Shown piece after piece: positions 51,516 through 63,017 of a stretch of 64,000 bases of DNA. A model generated the notes under the pieces. It ran no database searches. It saw only the letters and a list, made by a program, of their open reading frames with translations, and was not told the DNA's origin. A program made the position numbers and the translations under genes. Source of the DNA: Agarophyton chilense (Eukaryota > Rhodophyta > Florideophyceae > Gracilariales > Gracilariaceae); the NCBI GenBank assembly GCA_030374765.1, contig JARGXX010000095.1:2418001-2482000 (forward strand), read 5' to 3'. How positions within the stretch are numbered: the stretch's first letter is position 1; every line of letters starts with the position of its first letter.

Positions 51516-54500
51516 TGGCCGAACCCAACCTTCAATTGGAAGGCCAATCGATACCCAGAACCTTGAAGGTGGAAGAGAACACGTCACAACCAGTTCCGGT
51601 ATGTCATATGAAGTGCAATAACTATAAAGTACGTGCTTCAATGTGTTTCTCCGATCGCCTTGCGGTTACGGTCACCTGCGTGTTGGATACGGGGGCCGGC
51701 CCAAACGTCCTGAACTCCCGCGTCATACCTGAGGCGGTACTTCGGAACTTGAGCCGACCTCCCGACAACACCCCGCTGGTGGATGCAAATGAGCGCCCAT
51801 TAAACCTTAGAGGTATGCTCACCACTGTGGTGCAGCTCGGACACCTCAAGGTAAGACTGCAATTCTTTGTGGTCGACCGGTTACCAACAGACTACCTACT
51901 AGGTACGAACTTCATTGACAGACATATCAAAGCAATCCTTCCTGGTTCCCGTACCGTCGCTCTACGTCACGTGGGACGAATTTCCATTTTATGTAATACG
52001 GAAACCAAACGGGGATGGTTCGTCAAACCGAAAAAGACGATATCCACCGAAACAGTCTCCAACAAAGTGCGCATTACCAAACAGGTTGTTATCCCGCCAA
52101 TGCACCAAATATTGGTACCGGTGTCGTGTGCGACCCCCGGGCTGGTCATACTACAAAACCATCCGAGGTTAGCACATCGACACCTCACCTTGATGGCCAA
52201 CGGGATTGTCGACAACATCCCAAATCAACCCTTGAAGGTGTGTCTCTCAGCAACTTCAGCTGTCACGACGTGAAGTTGCCGAAAAACACCAATGTTGGCA
52301 TCGCACTACCGGCACCACAAGGGGTCTTCACCGTAGCTCACACTGATCTCAGCAAGGTCGCCTTCGATAAGGAAGGGGCGCGCGCAAATGCTTCCACAGC
52401 CACAAAGGTATCGATAAATACCAACTTGGAATCAAAGCTAACCGATAAGGCATCGGTAGACAAAGAAGAGGAACCTGAACCTGAGAGGCAATGGAAAGAT
52501 ACAGTCCAGATCGGTGAAGAAAACGGCGAACTGCGAGGCCGTATCCTCAACCTTCTGGAGGAGTTTGAAACCATGTGGTCAGGCCATCTGGGCCAAATCA
52601 AGGCCACACAGCATCGCATCGAGCTCCTCCCTGACTCGAAGCCGATTTATCAGCAGCCATGCCGTGCAGGTCCGAAGGCGAGAGAAGTAGAACTCAAAGA
52701 AGTGGAGCGAATGCTCGAAGAAGGTGTAATTGAACCAGCCAACTCAGATTGGGATAGTCCCGTTGTTTTGGCTCAGAAGAAAGTGGATAACCGTATGAGG
52801 ATCTGTGTGGGCTACAGAAGGCTCAATAGCGTGACCGTCAGGGATTCGTACCCGTTACCTAGAATGGATGAGTGCATCGACTCCTTGGGAGATGCGCAGA
52901 TATTTTTCACGTTGGATGCCAATTGTGGTTATTGGCAGGTACCTGTAGGTGAGGAAGATCGAGACAAAACGACCTTCACGTGCCATGCAGGTTCGTTTCG
53001 CTTCACGCGGATGCCTTTCGGGTTGCGCAATGCTCCAGCCACCTTTCAAAGGGCGCTGGACATCCTCCTTTCGAAGGTTAGATGGACAAAAGCCTTGGTA
53101 TACATCAATGATGTAATTATCTATTCCAGATCGGTAGAAGAGCATTTTGCTCACGTCCGCACCGTACTAACCCTCCTAGCTGAGGCGAGGGTGACGCTGA
53201 AGCTACGCAAATGCGTCTTCTTTACCAAAACGGTTGAATACCTGGGCCACATCATAGGCCCTGGTACCCTAGAAGTTGCACTGAGCAACATTAGAGCCGT
53301 ATAGGAGGTCAAGGTGCCACGATCCCAGACAGAAGTACGATCCTTTATAGGTTTATGCAACGTCTATCGTCGCTTCGTGAATGGATTCGCGAAAATAACG
53401 GCTCCTCTCAACAAGAAGCTCCAGAAAGGTGAACCTGAACGGTTTGAGAATCTATCGAACGACGAAATAGACACTTTTGAGGAATTGAAACGAGCGCTGT
53501 TGTCGCCGCCGATCTTAGCGTTACCGAAAACAGGTCTACCATACACGCTGGATACAGAGGCATCCCATGCCCAAATTGGTTGTTGTCTCATGCAGGAGCA
53601 TCACAACGCAGACAAATTACCTGTAGGATACTGGAGCCGCGCTATGAATGAGGCGGAGCAGAACTACACGGTAACCGAGAAGGAATGTCTAGCAGTAGTG
53701 TGGAGCATGTTGATGCTCCGTCCATACTTGTATGGTGAGCGCTTTACGTTGCGCACGGACCACGACACCTTAAGGTGGATCCTCGGACTCGCAGATGCGT
53801 CTGGTATATTTGCCCGTTGGAGGTTGAGACTATCGGAGTTTGAATACGACGTACAGTACCGTCCAGGTATCAAGCACAACATAGCTGACGCTATGTCACG
53901 CTTAAACACCTCAGGGATAGAGACAGATCCGGTGGCGGATGATATCCCTTGCTTTTTGGTGTCATCAAACCAAAATGGTACCGGCGAACACCTAGAAGGA
54001 TATTGGGACTTACCTGAAGAACGTGCTTTGCGGAAAACCGACATGGCAACGCAGATGCTGACCCTAGAGGAAACGAACGTCATGCCCGTAACCCGAGAGG
54101 AATTTCTACGAAAACAGGGCCAGGATGCGTACTGCAGAACTCTGGCTGACCAAATTGGTTTCAAAGGATCACCGTTCGATGTGGACCAAAATGGGTACAT
54201 CGTGAGAAGGTCAACCTTGGATGATAGCCTCAAAAAAAAGGTTCCGAAGGCACTGCGCCCGAGAGTCTTGTATCACGCGCACTACCCGCGACTATCGGGA
54301 CACCCCGGTGCCACCAGGATGTATTACATCTTGAGGAAAATGTTCTATTGGCCTCATATGGCGCATGATGTCTATACCTTTGTATGTCAATGCGAATCTT
54401 TTGTTCGTACCCGCGGTGGTATTCGAAAGCATCGAAAGTACCTCAACCTGTTTCCAGCAGCGGTTCCACTGGAGTTTGTTGCGATAGACCTTCTAGGACC

Positions 54501-55806
54501 ACTTCCCAAAACCAAGAATGGGTATCAGCACATTCTAGTGATCACCGACAGATTCTCGAAGCTCACGAGAGCGATATCTTTAAAGGAGACGAAGTCAACC
54601 ACGCTGGCGATTGCGTTCCTCAACAATTGGGTCTACCCGTATGGTGCACCACTGTACCTACTTACCGATAATGGTTCAAACTTGGCATCGAAGTTCTTCG
54701 AAGCAGTCTGTAACCTCCTGGGTATCAAGCACTATTTCATTACTGCCTACCACCCCCAGACGAACGGACAGGTCGAGCGCTTTAACCACACTTTGGTATC
54801 AAAGCTACTCCACTATACGGAAGAGCACCAAACTGGGTGGGATGAGCTGGTGCAACCGCTCACCTACTCCTATAACCTTCAGGTACACCGGTCAACGCAG
54901 ACCACTCCCTTTGATTTGGTTCTTTCGCGACACCCCCCAGGTATTGTAGTGCAGGGAGATCAAACCACCAGCACTGCAGCTGGCACACTGACCCCTGCCC
55001 AAGTCAAGCGAAATACCCTTGTGAGGTTGAGGAGGGCTCTCAAACATACAGAGAGCCGCCTCACTGCAGCCCAGAAGCGGTACAAGGCCGACTACGACCG
55101 TAGAATAACCAAAGTGGTCTCCGTATCTTCGGAACAATATGTATACATAGAAAACCCACCTTCAAATAAAAGAGCACAACCAGGTGATGAAGCGAACGAT
55201 GAAGCTATTGATTGAGATATAAATTCGAAGCTTCTACCCAAAACAGTGGGACCTTATAAGGTATTGAACGCATCAGACCACACCGTTACGGTTGACCAAG
55301 ATGGAATACCGAATACGATATCAATTGACCGTATTACGCTAGCACCTGAAACGGTTCAACATCGCATGGAGGCGGACACCTCAGCCCGAGAGCCCAGAGT
55401 GGTAGCTCTGCGCACTCGACCCTCGGAGGACCCCACCCCAATTTAGGTGAATGATGAACTACAACGAGATGGTGCGGATTACAACCCTCTAACAGGGATG
55501 GAAATGGAACCTCACACGGTAACAGCGGGAGCTCCCAGCCCGGCTCCCACAAACGAAGCTCCCGACTCGGAACATAGGAACTCTTGAGGTGGCGTTCCCC
55601 CGAAAGATCAGGACCAAACCTCAGAGGAATTTCCCGTTGACCGTCTTGTGGGCCACACGCAAACCTACAATGGTCTGAAGTACACCGTAAGGTGGTACGG
55701 CTGGGGCCCTGAAGGGGACACCCTCGAACCCCCAGCCGCAATACCCCCACACTTTCGTATCAGATACTGGCGCCGTCGCAAGGAGCCGATGCCTGCAGAC
55801 GGCTAA
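51515..55806 (+). pseudogene. Element 3 pol: protease, RT, RNase H, integrase, chromodomain
   Basis: It begins at ATG 51515 in the frame -1 to gag (TAATG overlap). Protease: TCVLDTGAGPNVLNS. A frameshift near 52240 leads into RT (RMRICVGYRRLNSVTVRDSY, FFTLDANCGYWQVP, MPFGLRNAPATFQRAL). The catalytic Y-x-D-D box reads YINDV, with Asn for the first Asp. After TAG 53302 come RNase H (TLDTEASHAQIGCCLMQ, TVTEKECLAVVW, RTDHDTLRWIL) and integrase (HPGATRMYYILRKMFYW, VAIDLLGP, LLTDNGSNL, TNGQVERFNHT), with a complete D-D-E set but Phe in the second zinc Cys pair (CESFVRTR). Stops at 55213, 55444 and 55585 precede a chromodomain, YTVRWYGWGPEGDTLEPPAA. Confidence 0.88.
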
Positions 55807-55966
55807 CCTTAGACCTTCGTGGTACTCAGGCCTAAGGAAGGGGGAGAAAAGACGTCGTTTTCCGCAGAAGGTGGACGCATATGCGTGTCAGATTACCTAC
55901 AAGGGAGGGCACAAAAGAACAAACAAATGTAACAGTAGAGGAGACAAGAAGAGACAACAATTTACT
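55807..55966. other. Spacer between convergent pol and antisense ORF of element 3
   Basis: 160 bp between the last pol stop and the antisense ORF stop. It presumably carries 3'-end signals for both strands. No motif is assigned. Confidence 0.4.
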
Positions 55967-58222
55967 TTAAGAAGGACCTGGCGGTTTACGAGCAATGGAA
56001 TCAGGAGGACCCGTGTTATTGACTACCCAGGGAGGAAAACTTGCAGGAATGCTAGGAGCCATCGACCTCAGAGGTAGCGAAGGAGCGGTAGCCCCGCCAC
56101 TGGGGAGAGGAGTCGAACCCAAAAGAGGATGAACGAAAGGAACCGCCGGAGCAGGTTTCAAAACTGCATGGTTCAAGTTGGCTCCCAGAAGGGGATCTGT
56201 CAAAGGATCAGATATCGCGGCACCAGAGACACTTGCCAGATTGGCAACCTGACGGGTGGCCAGTTTGTACATGTCCAAATGGAACTGATTCGGGAACTCC
56301 GCAAGTTGGTTCAGCGCCTTCATGTATTGCGCATGGCGCGGCAGCAAACCTTCAAGGATCGTTAATGAAGCAACCATGGAGGTAGGCCCAGCCCTCTGAA
56401 AGTTTGAAACGCATGACTGGGGAATTCGAGCCAGCAAACCGACCACGGCCGGAGAATCCATCATAGGTTGAGGCGGAGGACGAGAAATACCCGCCAACAG
56501 AGGTCAAACTGGACCAGCAACCCGCGAGGAGCTCGGTTGAGTAGGAGTCACACCCGTAGGGATAGGCGACTTACGACCTTGGGGTAACGGCTCGGACAGG
56601 AAGGGACCAGCATAACGACCAACTGGTGTCTCCACAGTACCATGATAAGGTTCGGGGCTCGCGGGAGCTCCATAAACAGGAGGATCCCCGGGATAGTATT
56701 GAGCCTGGCCAGGCACAATCTCCCAAGTTGCGGGATCGAAAACCTCCCAACCTTGATGAGAATCCCAATGGTAATTCTTGCTCTGCTGGACATACGAGTC
56801 CAAATCCTTCACGGTATAATCGGTCCGCTCCACGATGTTCTCGTAACCAAATCGGGAAATATCCTGGACAACCCTCGGAGGTATGAAGAAGATGCGACCT
56901 ACAGGTTGAACACCATCTCGGTATATGTCAGAGTCGGGATTGCGACAATTCCAATGGATACCGTAACGGGCGGCCTTCAGAGCCGGGATGGCAACCAACA
57001 AGGTCCACTCCGAGAGGGCAATCGACCAAATGAGGTAATACCGCTCTAGGTTCTGGAAAATCTGTCTCCCGAAGTACGCCAAGACCGGCGGAGTGGGCAC
57101 ACTCCGTGATAACCGAACCTCATAGGACTCCCACCACTCTGGTCGAAGCACATACCAATCGCGTCTGTCCCTCGTAGGTTGTGAGAAGTACTCGACGTTA
57201 TGAAACATATGCATAACGCGAGTGTACGAGTTGCGAGTGCGAACGCGACTCTCCGTCGCTGCATCCTCGCCCCGCCTACTACGGTCAGCCCAATTGATAG
57301 TGGTGAAAGGCCTATTCAGGGAAACCAAGTCAGTTGAAACCGGAAGGGAAGTCTCCGGAATAGACTGGTACTGGCACACTTGCACCACCAATCGACGGTA
57401 ATAATCCAGCTCCGGTTCGATGCGCACATACGGCAAGTCAATAGGATATATCGGCGGAATGAAATACCTCAAAGATATATGACGCTGCCGACTCTGGTAA
57501 CATTCCAGTCAACCCTGACGAGGTTGAGACTCTTGGTCTCTTTTCTTCAAGAGCAATGGAACAGAGCGAAGGCGCTCGCAGTCCCAACGAGACAAACCCA
57601 AGTAGGTATCCAATTGTGGTCTGGTAAGAGCTGCCGGCAATGACGAATTCCCCACCGCCACAAGCCAATCGTGCTTCAACAGGTCATTGTTCGTCACCTG
57701 GTCGAAGGTAGTGCCAAAAGGTCCATACTGACTCGTCGTCCGGTTCGCCGCACCGAACGCGAGATTGTGAGCGCAATTGGTTTAGATCATCGAATGAAGT
57801 CCACCACTGCGTTAGTACGGGTCAGCCGGAGTCCCAGGGGAGAACTCAGTCGCAGGGACAGGCATACTGCGAAACCCATTGTTGGTAGGCGTTCGCGAAG
57901 TCGAGCGAGTCACCCTCTTGGTAATACCACCGCGTCCACAGCCAAGAGATGGGCCGCTACCTGACATGGATGGGAAGGCCGTAGCTCGACCCGACGAACG
58001 AGGTGATGACTCGGCCTCCACCGCCGCGGTGAACACCAGCGGGTATTCATCCTTCTGAAGTGGAGCCTCCTCGGTCCGTTCTGAGGAGACGGCCAACGTA
58101 TCCAACCTTTCCGGTAGTACCGACATCGACCTTTCAGGTGCAAAAGTTGCTGGCGTACGGTCTCGAGTGGTTCCAGACCTTTGTGGTATCGTGAAACGGG
58201 ACCAATCCGACCTTAAAGGCAT
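55967..58222 (-). pseudogene. Antisense ORF of element 3 (aORF), about 751 codons with four nonsense codons
   Basis: A single reading frame opposite to pol runs from ATG 58222 (MPLRSDWSRF) to TAA 55967. Stops at 57812, 57782, 57509 and 56504 break it. The frame could extend farther, to 58594 past one more stop. The N-terminal part is Ser/Thr/Arg-rich. Then come LRYFIPPIYPIDLPYVRIEP, FTTINWADRSRRG, LVAIPALKAARYGIHWNC, then GRIFFIPPRVVQDISRFGYE and NIVERTDYTVKDLDSYVQ, a Pro-rich linker, and a helical tail (MDSPAVVGLLARIPQSC). The DLPYVRIEPELDY and ARYGI...GR-IF-IPP...NIVERTDYTVKD segments align with DMPYVRCEEKVEY and AKYGI...GR-LI-PLP...NVVRETQFDVEE of element 1. No known domain is recognised. 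The middle (57472-56504) is open for 322 codons. Confidence 0.72.
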
Positions 58223-59123
58223 AACTGCAGTGGTATCATCCCCTCGGAATCGCCGACTTCTTCAACATCGATGGTAACCGGCATCTCACGTCTCTCGAGC
58301 GCTGGTGCTGCTTGTGGGGACGATCCACCCCTTCGAGGTATCGGTGACGAATCCACGACGCGGCGCGAGGTGCCCCGACGTGGTACCGAATGGGTTCGAA
58401 CGCGTGCGCGGAGGCAGCGCGATCCTGTCATTGCCTTGAGGGTAATTCGGAATGCAAAACCGGAAAAAGGTCACGTAATTACCGACAGGGCCGCTCAACA
58501 CCAATAAGGTCTCACAATCGGAAGCTTCCACCACGGACCCAGACCAACACCACATTGGTTGCATCGACGCAGGCTCAGGCCCCACCGGCGCCACGAGTCT
58601 ATCCCTACAAGGTAGACAAAACCCGAAAGGTCGAGAAGACAGGAAACTTTCAGGGAAAGCCGGACAGCCCGGTTACGGTCGCGACGCCGCCAATCAAGGG
58701 CGACAATACCTGAAGGGTTGTCGAGCCGTGGGAACGACCATGCCGGACGGCGCGCGCAGAGACCTAGGAGGGAACTAAAGTTTGAGTAACCGGGAAGGGT
58801 GAGAAACCAACTTGCTTAGACAGCGGGCTATGCGGAAGCAGAACCGCAAGCAAGCAGGGCCACTACCGAAAAGGTGTCCGAGAGCGTGCTAGATACACTG
58901 CATCGCCCTCATGACAGTCCCTACCTGAGTGGTTGTCGCCCAATTCGTGCGCCGACGTCGTCGCGCGTCCTCCCCAACCGATTCTGGCGCCGAGTTCTGA
59001 ACCTCAAGGGATCGCGCGCCGCGCGCAGACACCACTCCGATGCCCGCGCCACTGTCGCTCGCTCCACCTCTATGGGTTGATGGAAGGAGACACGGAGCGT
59101 GCCTCACGGGTAGGAAGGGGGTC
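58223..59123. other. Element 3 interior between aORF start and 3' LTR
   Basis: GC-rich. It contains the polypurine tract at 59112-59121. It is the expected site of the aORF promoter. Short frames on both strands are present, and the - strand frame 58594-58286 is in phase with the aORF, so the true start could be there. Confidence 0.45.
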
Positions 59124-59757
59124 TGTCGTATAGTGGCAGAAGGTCTGACCTTTGAGGTTGTCCATATACTACACTGACCCTGTATGTTATGGATGCGAGG
59201 GATCATCGGCCATGCAGCTCCGGGCGAGCTACCGTCTAGGTGTTGTCAGCCAAGTGTAGTGTTGACATGTACCTTCTGGTTGAGTAATTGTTAGTGATAG
59301 TTATTTTAATTATGTGTATTTTAGTACAGCAGTTGAGTGGCCACCTGGCACTGTAGCCAGTGTTGGCCAGGTCTCTGACACTAGGTCAGATACCGTGACT
59401 TGCTGGCACCTCCCGGGTGATCTGGAGAGTGCAGTCCACTGCATATAGGGAACTGAACCTCCCCCACACTAATCTAATAAAGACAGACATCACTTGGGTC
59501 AAGACTATACCTTTTGGTTAATTGGTTGTCAACTACCACACAGGCTTTCCGGCGCGTCGACGCCTACCATCGTTCACCTACACGGTATAGGCTAGTCGCG
59601 CCGCCGTTTGCCCCGGCGGGTTTTCACGGTGCCCTGTTACCATCGAGGTTTACTACGTCTCCCTTCTATGGTTGAGCGTCAACAGGCTCCATACGGTTGA
59701 GAGTGACTACGCTCCCGAGACAAGACAGTAGCATACCCCAGAGGTGATTGTACGACA
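59124..59757 (+). repeat. 3' LTR of element 3
   Basis: Direct repeat of 48523-49157 with scattered substitutions. It is followed by CTTTC (59758-59762), the right target duplication. Confidence 0.93.
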
Positions 59758-60114
59758 CTTTCCAGAACTTTTGGCCAACGTCATCATAAACATTTGCATG
59801 TAAGCTTCCCTCGCTTTACGGTCTTCTTCGCGCTGTTCGCGAGCTTCTCTCCGCTCCTCTTCCCGTTCCCAACGCTGTTCCTCACGAATTTTTTCCTCCC
59901 GCTCAAAAGCCTCCCTACCTCTCCCTCTGTCATCCTCTCTCTCCTGAGCCAGGCGCTCCCTTACCTCAGCCCAAGCTTCTCTGTACTCAAGCATGGATGA
60001 TTTGAAAAGCTCCAACACAGACTCTCTCTCTTCATTTGTTGTACAACGTGCACGTTTTTACACTAACGAGAAAGATGGGCTGACAGATGGCGTCGTGCTT
60101 CTTGCTCTTGGAGC

Positions 60115-60165
60115 AGTCTCTTCCTACACAGTCTCTTCCTACACAGTCTCTTCCTCCGTAGTCTC
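60115..60165. repeat. Short tandem repeat inside the SANT relic
   Basis: Three to four units of about 15 bp (CAGTCTCTTCCTACA) lie in tandem. On the - strand they encode repeated EETV peptides with a stop in some units. Confidence 0.75.
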
Positions 60166-60599
60166 TTCGCCATTAACCTCAGCCTCCCCATCTGCCTCCT
60201 GATCCTAAATAAGATCGATTACCTTATCCGCTACACCCTCTTCCATATCGACGCGAGCAGTCATATCTTGGCGAATTACTTTTGCCAACAGCACAGTTGG
60301 CGATATACGCGGGTCGCCTGTTGGAACTTTCTTTCGATACAGTAGTGAAGAAAAATGCTCTTCAAGGGGGTTTCTTCGCAGGACTTAGAAGTTTCGCTCT
60401 CTTGAGGAATAGCTTGGGCCATGACAAGCTATACCGCTATTGCGTGCTGACGGCTGGTTAGAACCGGAAGTGCACACGGGTGGAACACGTGGACTGCACG
60501 GATGCCAACGCTCGATTACGGGGCATGCAACACGTGGCCCGGACTGTACCTAATGGTTAGTATTATTTAGTATTATTTAGTATTTATTTAGCTACGCTA

Positions 60600-61120
60600 T
60601 CGCTATTTAGTGTCTATTTTTTGGGCGCGCGCCCACTGTCAGGGGACGCGCCCCACACTACTTAGGAGGTTGAGCACTGCTCCCCAGTAAAAACTCTCTT
60701 GGGAGACCAAGGAGGGAGTCTTGGCTCTGAACTTTTCGCCTTCGGCGCGTCTTCATCGCATACTGCGTGAGCGCCCGTCGCACGTTAGTTCATTCACCCC
60801 TCTGTCGACCAGAGAGCTACCACCACCGTGGGTTCATATTTAATCGCCGACACTACTTGTCGTAGTGTCGACCCTGTATAGGGTTTCGCCCCCGTTTTCC
60901 TCTTGTTCTCCTTTTCGGCTCTCGTGAGTGGCCGCCCCACTCACCCCGCTCTTCCACCTCATACGAGTGTTTCCTCGCTCCTTTTCCGACAATCGCCGTG
61001 ATACCGCTCCGCCTAGGATTGGTCACACCCCGGACTGTGCCGTGCTCACCTAAACACTTTAGGTATATCCCGCCGGATTAGCCTCGGTCTTACACCCGAC
61101 TTCGTCGTGCCTTTCCAGAG
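60600..61120 (+). repeat. Diverged dispersed repeat, copy B
   Basis: It shares ordered blocks with 30580-31080 (ACCCTGTATAGGGTT, TTTTCCTC/TTTTCGGCTCTCGTG, CTTACACCCGACTTCGTCGTG). It lies within the stretch that interrupts the SANT gene, so it was inserted as a unit. No coding capacity is seen. Confidence 0.5.
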
Positions 61121-61455
61121 TGCCTCTGTTTCTGTGATCCGCTGGGACGCGTCTCCTCCGCCTGAGGCGTGTCTCTCAAGAGAAAAAAACCCCGAACATC
61201 TTCGTGGTATCTCCACTCCAAGCGTTGTTCTACAAGTAGAGCAAACTTGCAGCGGAGAAAGTCGGTAGAACGGTTCTCTTCGGGGTAACGGCTTTCATGC
61301 ACTCGTTTGACAGCATCCAACTCTTTCCCTCCTACGGCCAACTGCTCTTGGAGAAATACCAAGAAACAATTGAGCTCCATCGCAGTAAGGGTCGCACCAC
61401 GCCCGCCAGCAGCAGGGTTTTTCCTTTTTGCTTTTTCGCCCTTCGCGTCGCTCAT

Positions 61456-63017
61456 TTCAGCGATTTCATCGGATTGCGCTCCCGGACGGCGGAAGCCTAG
61501 ATCTCTGTGGGAGTGTAGGTGTGTGAGGAGCATTAAAAAAATCGTCTGGTTGCCTGCTCAAGTGGGAGAAAAGCGCCTCAACTATCTTCTGAGGGTGACT
61601 GCAAGTGAGACTGCGCGAATTCGGATGGCGCAGCCTACGGCGTCAACATCCGAGTTGTCCGAAGAGAAAAGGAGGGGCGCTGGGCCGGAGAGTTTAAAAG
61701 AGCAGGGATTCTGAATGGAGGGTTTTGCGACAGTGGATGGGGATGCGCTGTGCCAGTTGGTGTATAGATGGCCATGGTACAAGGATAAGGGCATTTGTTT
61801 CCTTGGACATATGAACCTATAACGGTGGCGAGGGTCGATTAAATCATGCATTTATGGATTCACAAACGGTACAACTTGTGTAGATTTTACACACACTGTG
61901 TATGTATATTTTGAGTTCTTATGTTTTTTGGAATCGCTTATTTACTTTTTTTATATCTTAACGGATCGTAAATTACTTTTCAACCGATTATCAAGGATCT
62001 ACAGTCTGTACAGCTCAGGAACATGTTAATAAAAAGAATTTTGTATGACTGGTAATTACTTTTTTTCGTTTGCCGATTTGAGAGTCTTTTATATTGACTA
62101 CTTCTATCCCTTGTCTTTTTGAGACGTTGTGACAAGCAATACAAAGTTTGGTTTTAAAGTAGGACATGAAGTCCGGTTTGACTGGTTTTGGATTGAAATC
62201 CATGCTGCAAGTTTTTCTGGATTGGTGTGACGCCAAAAAGCTACAAAGGCAAAGGAAAATGTACTCCGCGGCGAATGATTAATGTAAAGAGACTAATGCG
62301 GTTGGTAACGCGACAGGAGTTCAAAGAGCACGAAGGAACGATAGTTTAATTTCTTTCTGGGGCTTTAAAGGGTCGTTATCCAGGGGGAGGAAGTACGGTG
62401 GTGAGTTAGTTGCGGGGCCTGTGCGTTTGTGATTTCAAAATTATTTCAATCCTCGGGGACTGTTATTCTTAACAATGGTCTGCATCGCTTGTTTTTTGTA
62501 ATTCTGATTGGCAGTAAGCTCTGTGATGTTGCGCGTTGCCGCTTGACTGGCTGTTGTCGTGAATGGTTGGTGGAAGCTAGAACAGCTGGTAGGAAGCATT
62601 CGCAGGAATAACATGTTGCGCTTCATGATCTGATTGGCTAGTTGCATGACGTCGTTTACGTCGTGTGAATTCGGTAGAGGCCGACTTGGCATTGCTGCTT
62701 TGCCAACAAAAACGGCGCCCACCCGATCTTTTGGCGTGTGCTCGCCGTGGGCTTACCGTCAGCAGCAGCGCCCACGCGCTCCCACCCAGCCCAATTTCGT
62801 GCTGCGTATTAGAACCAGTTACGCATCGCACCTCACTCCCCCATCCAGACCACCGCTCCATTCCCACTCTCACATCTGCTCGCCGCCCAGCACACCCGGC
62901 CGCTCCCCATTCCCGCTCGTTAACGTTCTGTTCACCCAAGTCCCCTCCCGGCGATCGCTGCCTCCCACCACGTACCGCCGCCATCCACAGCCGCCGTTTG
63001 CGTTTCTCCAGTCTGAT
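61456..63017. other. Intergenic region upstream of the SLC35-like gene
   Basis: About 1.56 kb. The first part should contain the outer end of the Harbinger element, which I could not define. Small frames (62015-62236 -, 62577-63065 -) have no recognised domain. The last 400 bp are GC-rich and pyrimidine-rich and probably hold the promoter and leader of the transporter gene. Confidence 0.4.

Larger units (their letters stand above)
48523..59757 (+). mobile_element. Ty3-type chromovirus element 3 (second family), complete layout
   Basis: 11.2 kb bounded by LTRs of 635 bp (48523-49157) and 634 bp (59124-59757), which start TGTCGTATAGTGG and end GACA. CTTTC target duplications flank it perfectly. 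Order: LTR, primer-binding site 49161-49178, gag 49305-51515, pol 51515-55806 ending in a chromodomain, antisense ORF 58222-55967, polypurine tract AGGAAGGGGG at 59112-59121, LTR. The LTRs differ at a few percent of positions by eye. Pol and antisense ORF carry several stops, so the element is inactive. It sits at the stop codon of the Harbinger SANT gene. Confidence 0.95.
59758..61455 (-). pseudogene. Harbinger-associated SANT/coiled-coil protein gene, interrupted
   Basis: ATG 61455 opens a basic start (MSDAKGEKAKRKNPAAGG). A SANT/trihelix-like domain follows (LTAMELNCFLVFLQEQLAVG, ELDAVKRVHESRYPEE, TDFLRCKF). About 0.8 kb of unrelated sequence interrupts it (roughly 60375-61190, including repeat copy B). 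Then EEHFSSLLYRKKVPTGDPRI, VLLAKVIRQDMTARVDME, an EETV-rich stretch with stops, and a strongly charged coiled coil (EREEKIREEQRWEREEERRE) continue to KSSGK at 59758. The native stop lies across element 3 at 48515-48517. Transposase plus SANT partner, convergent, is the known PIF/Harbinger gene pair. Now, without the native stop, the frame runs into the LTR and ends at 59707. Confidence 0.7.
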
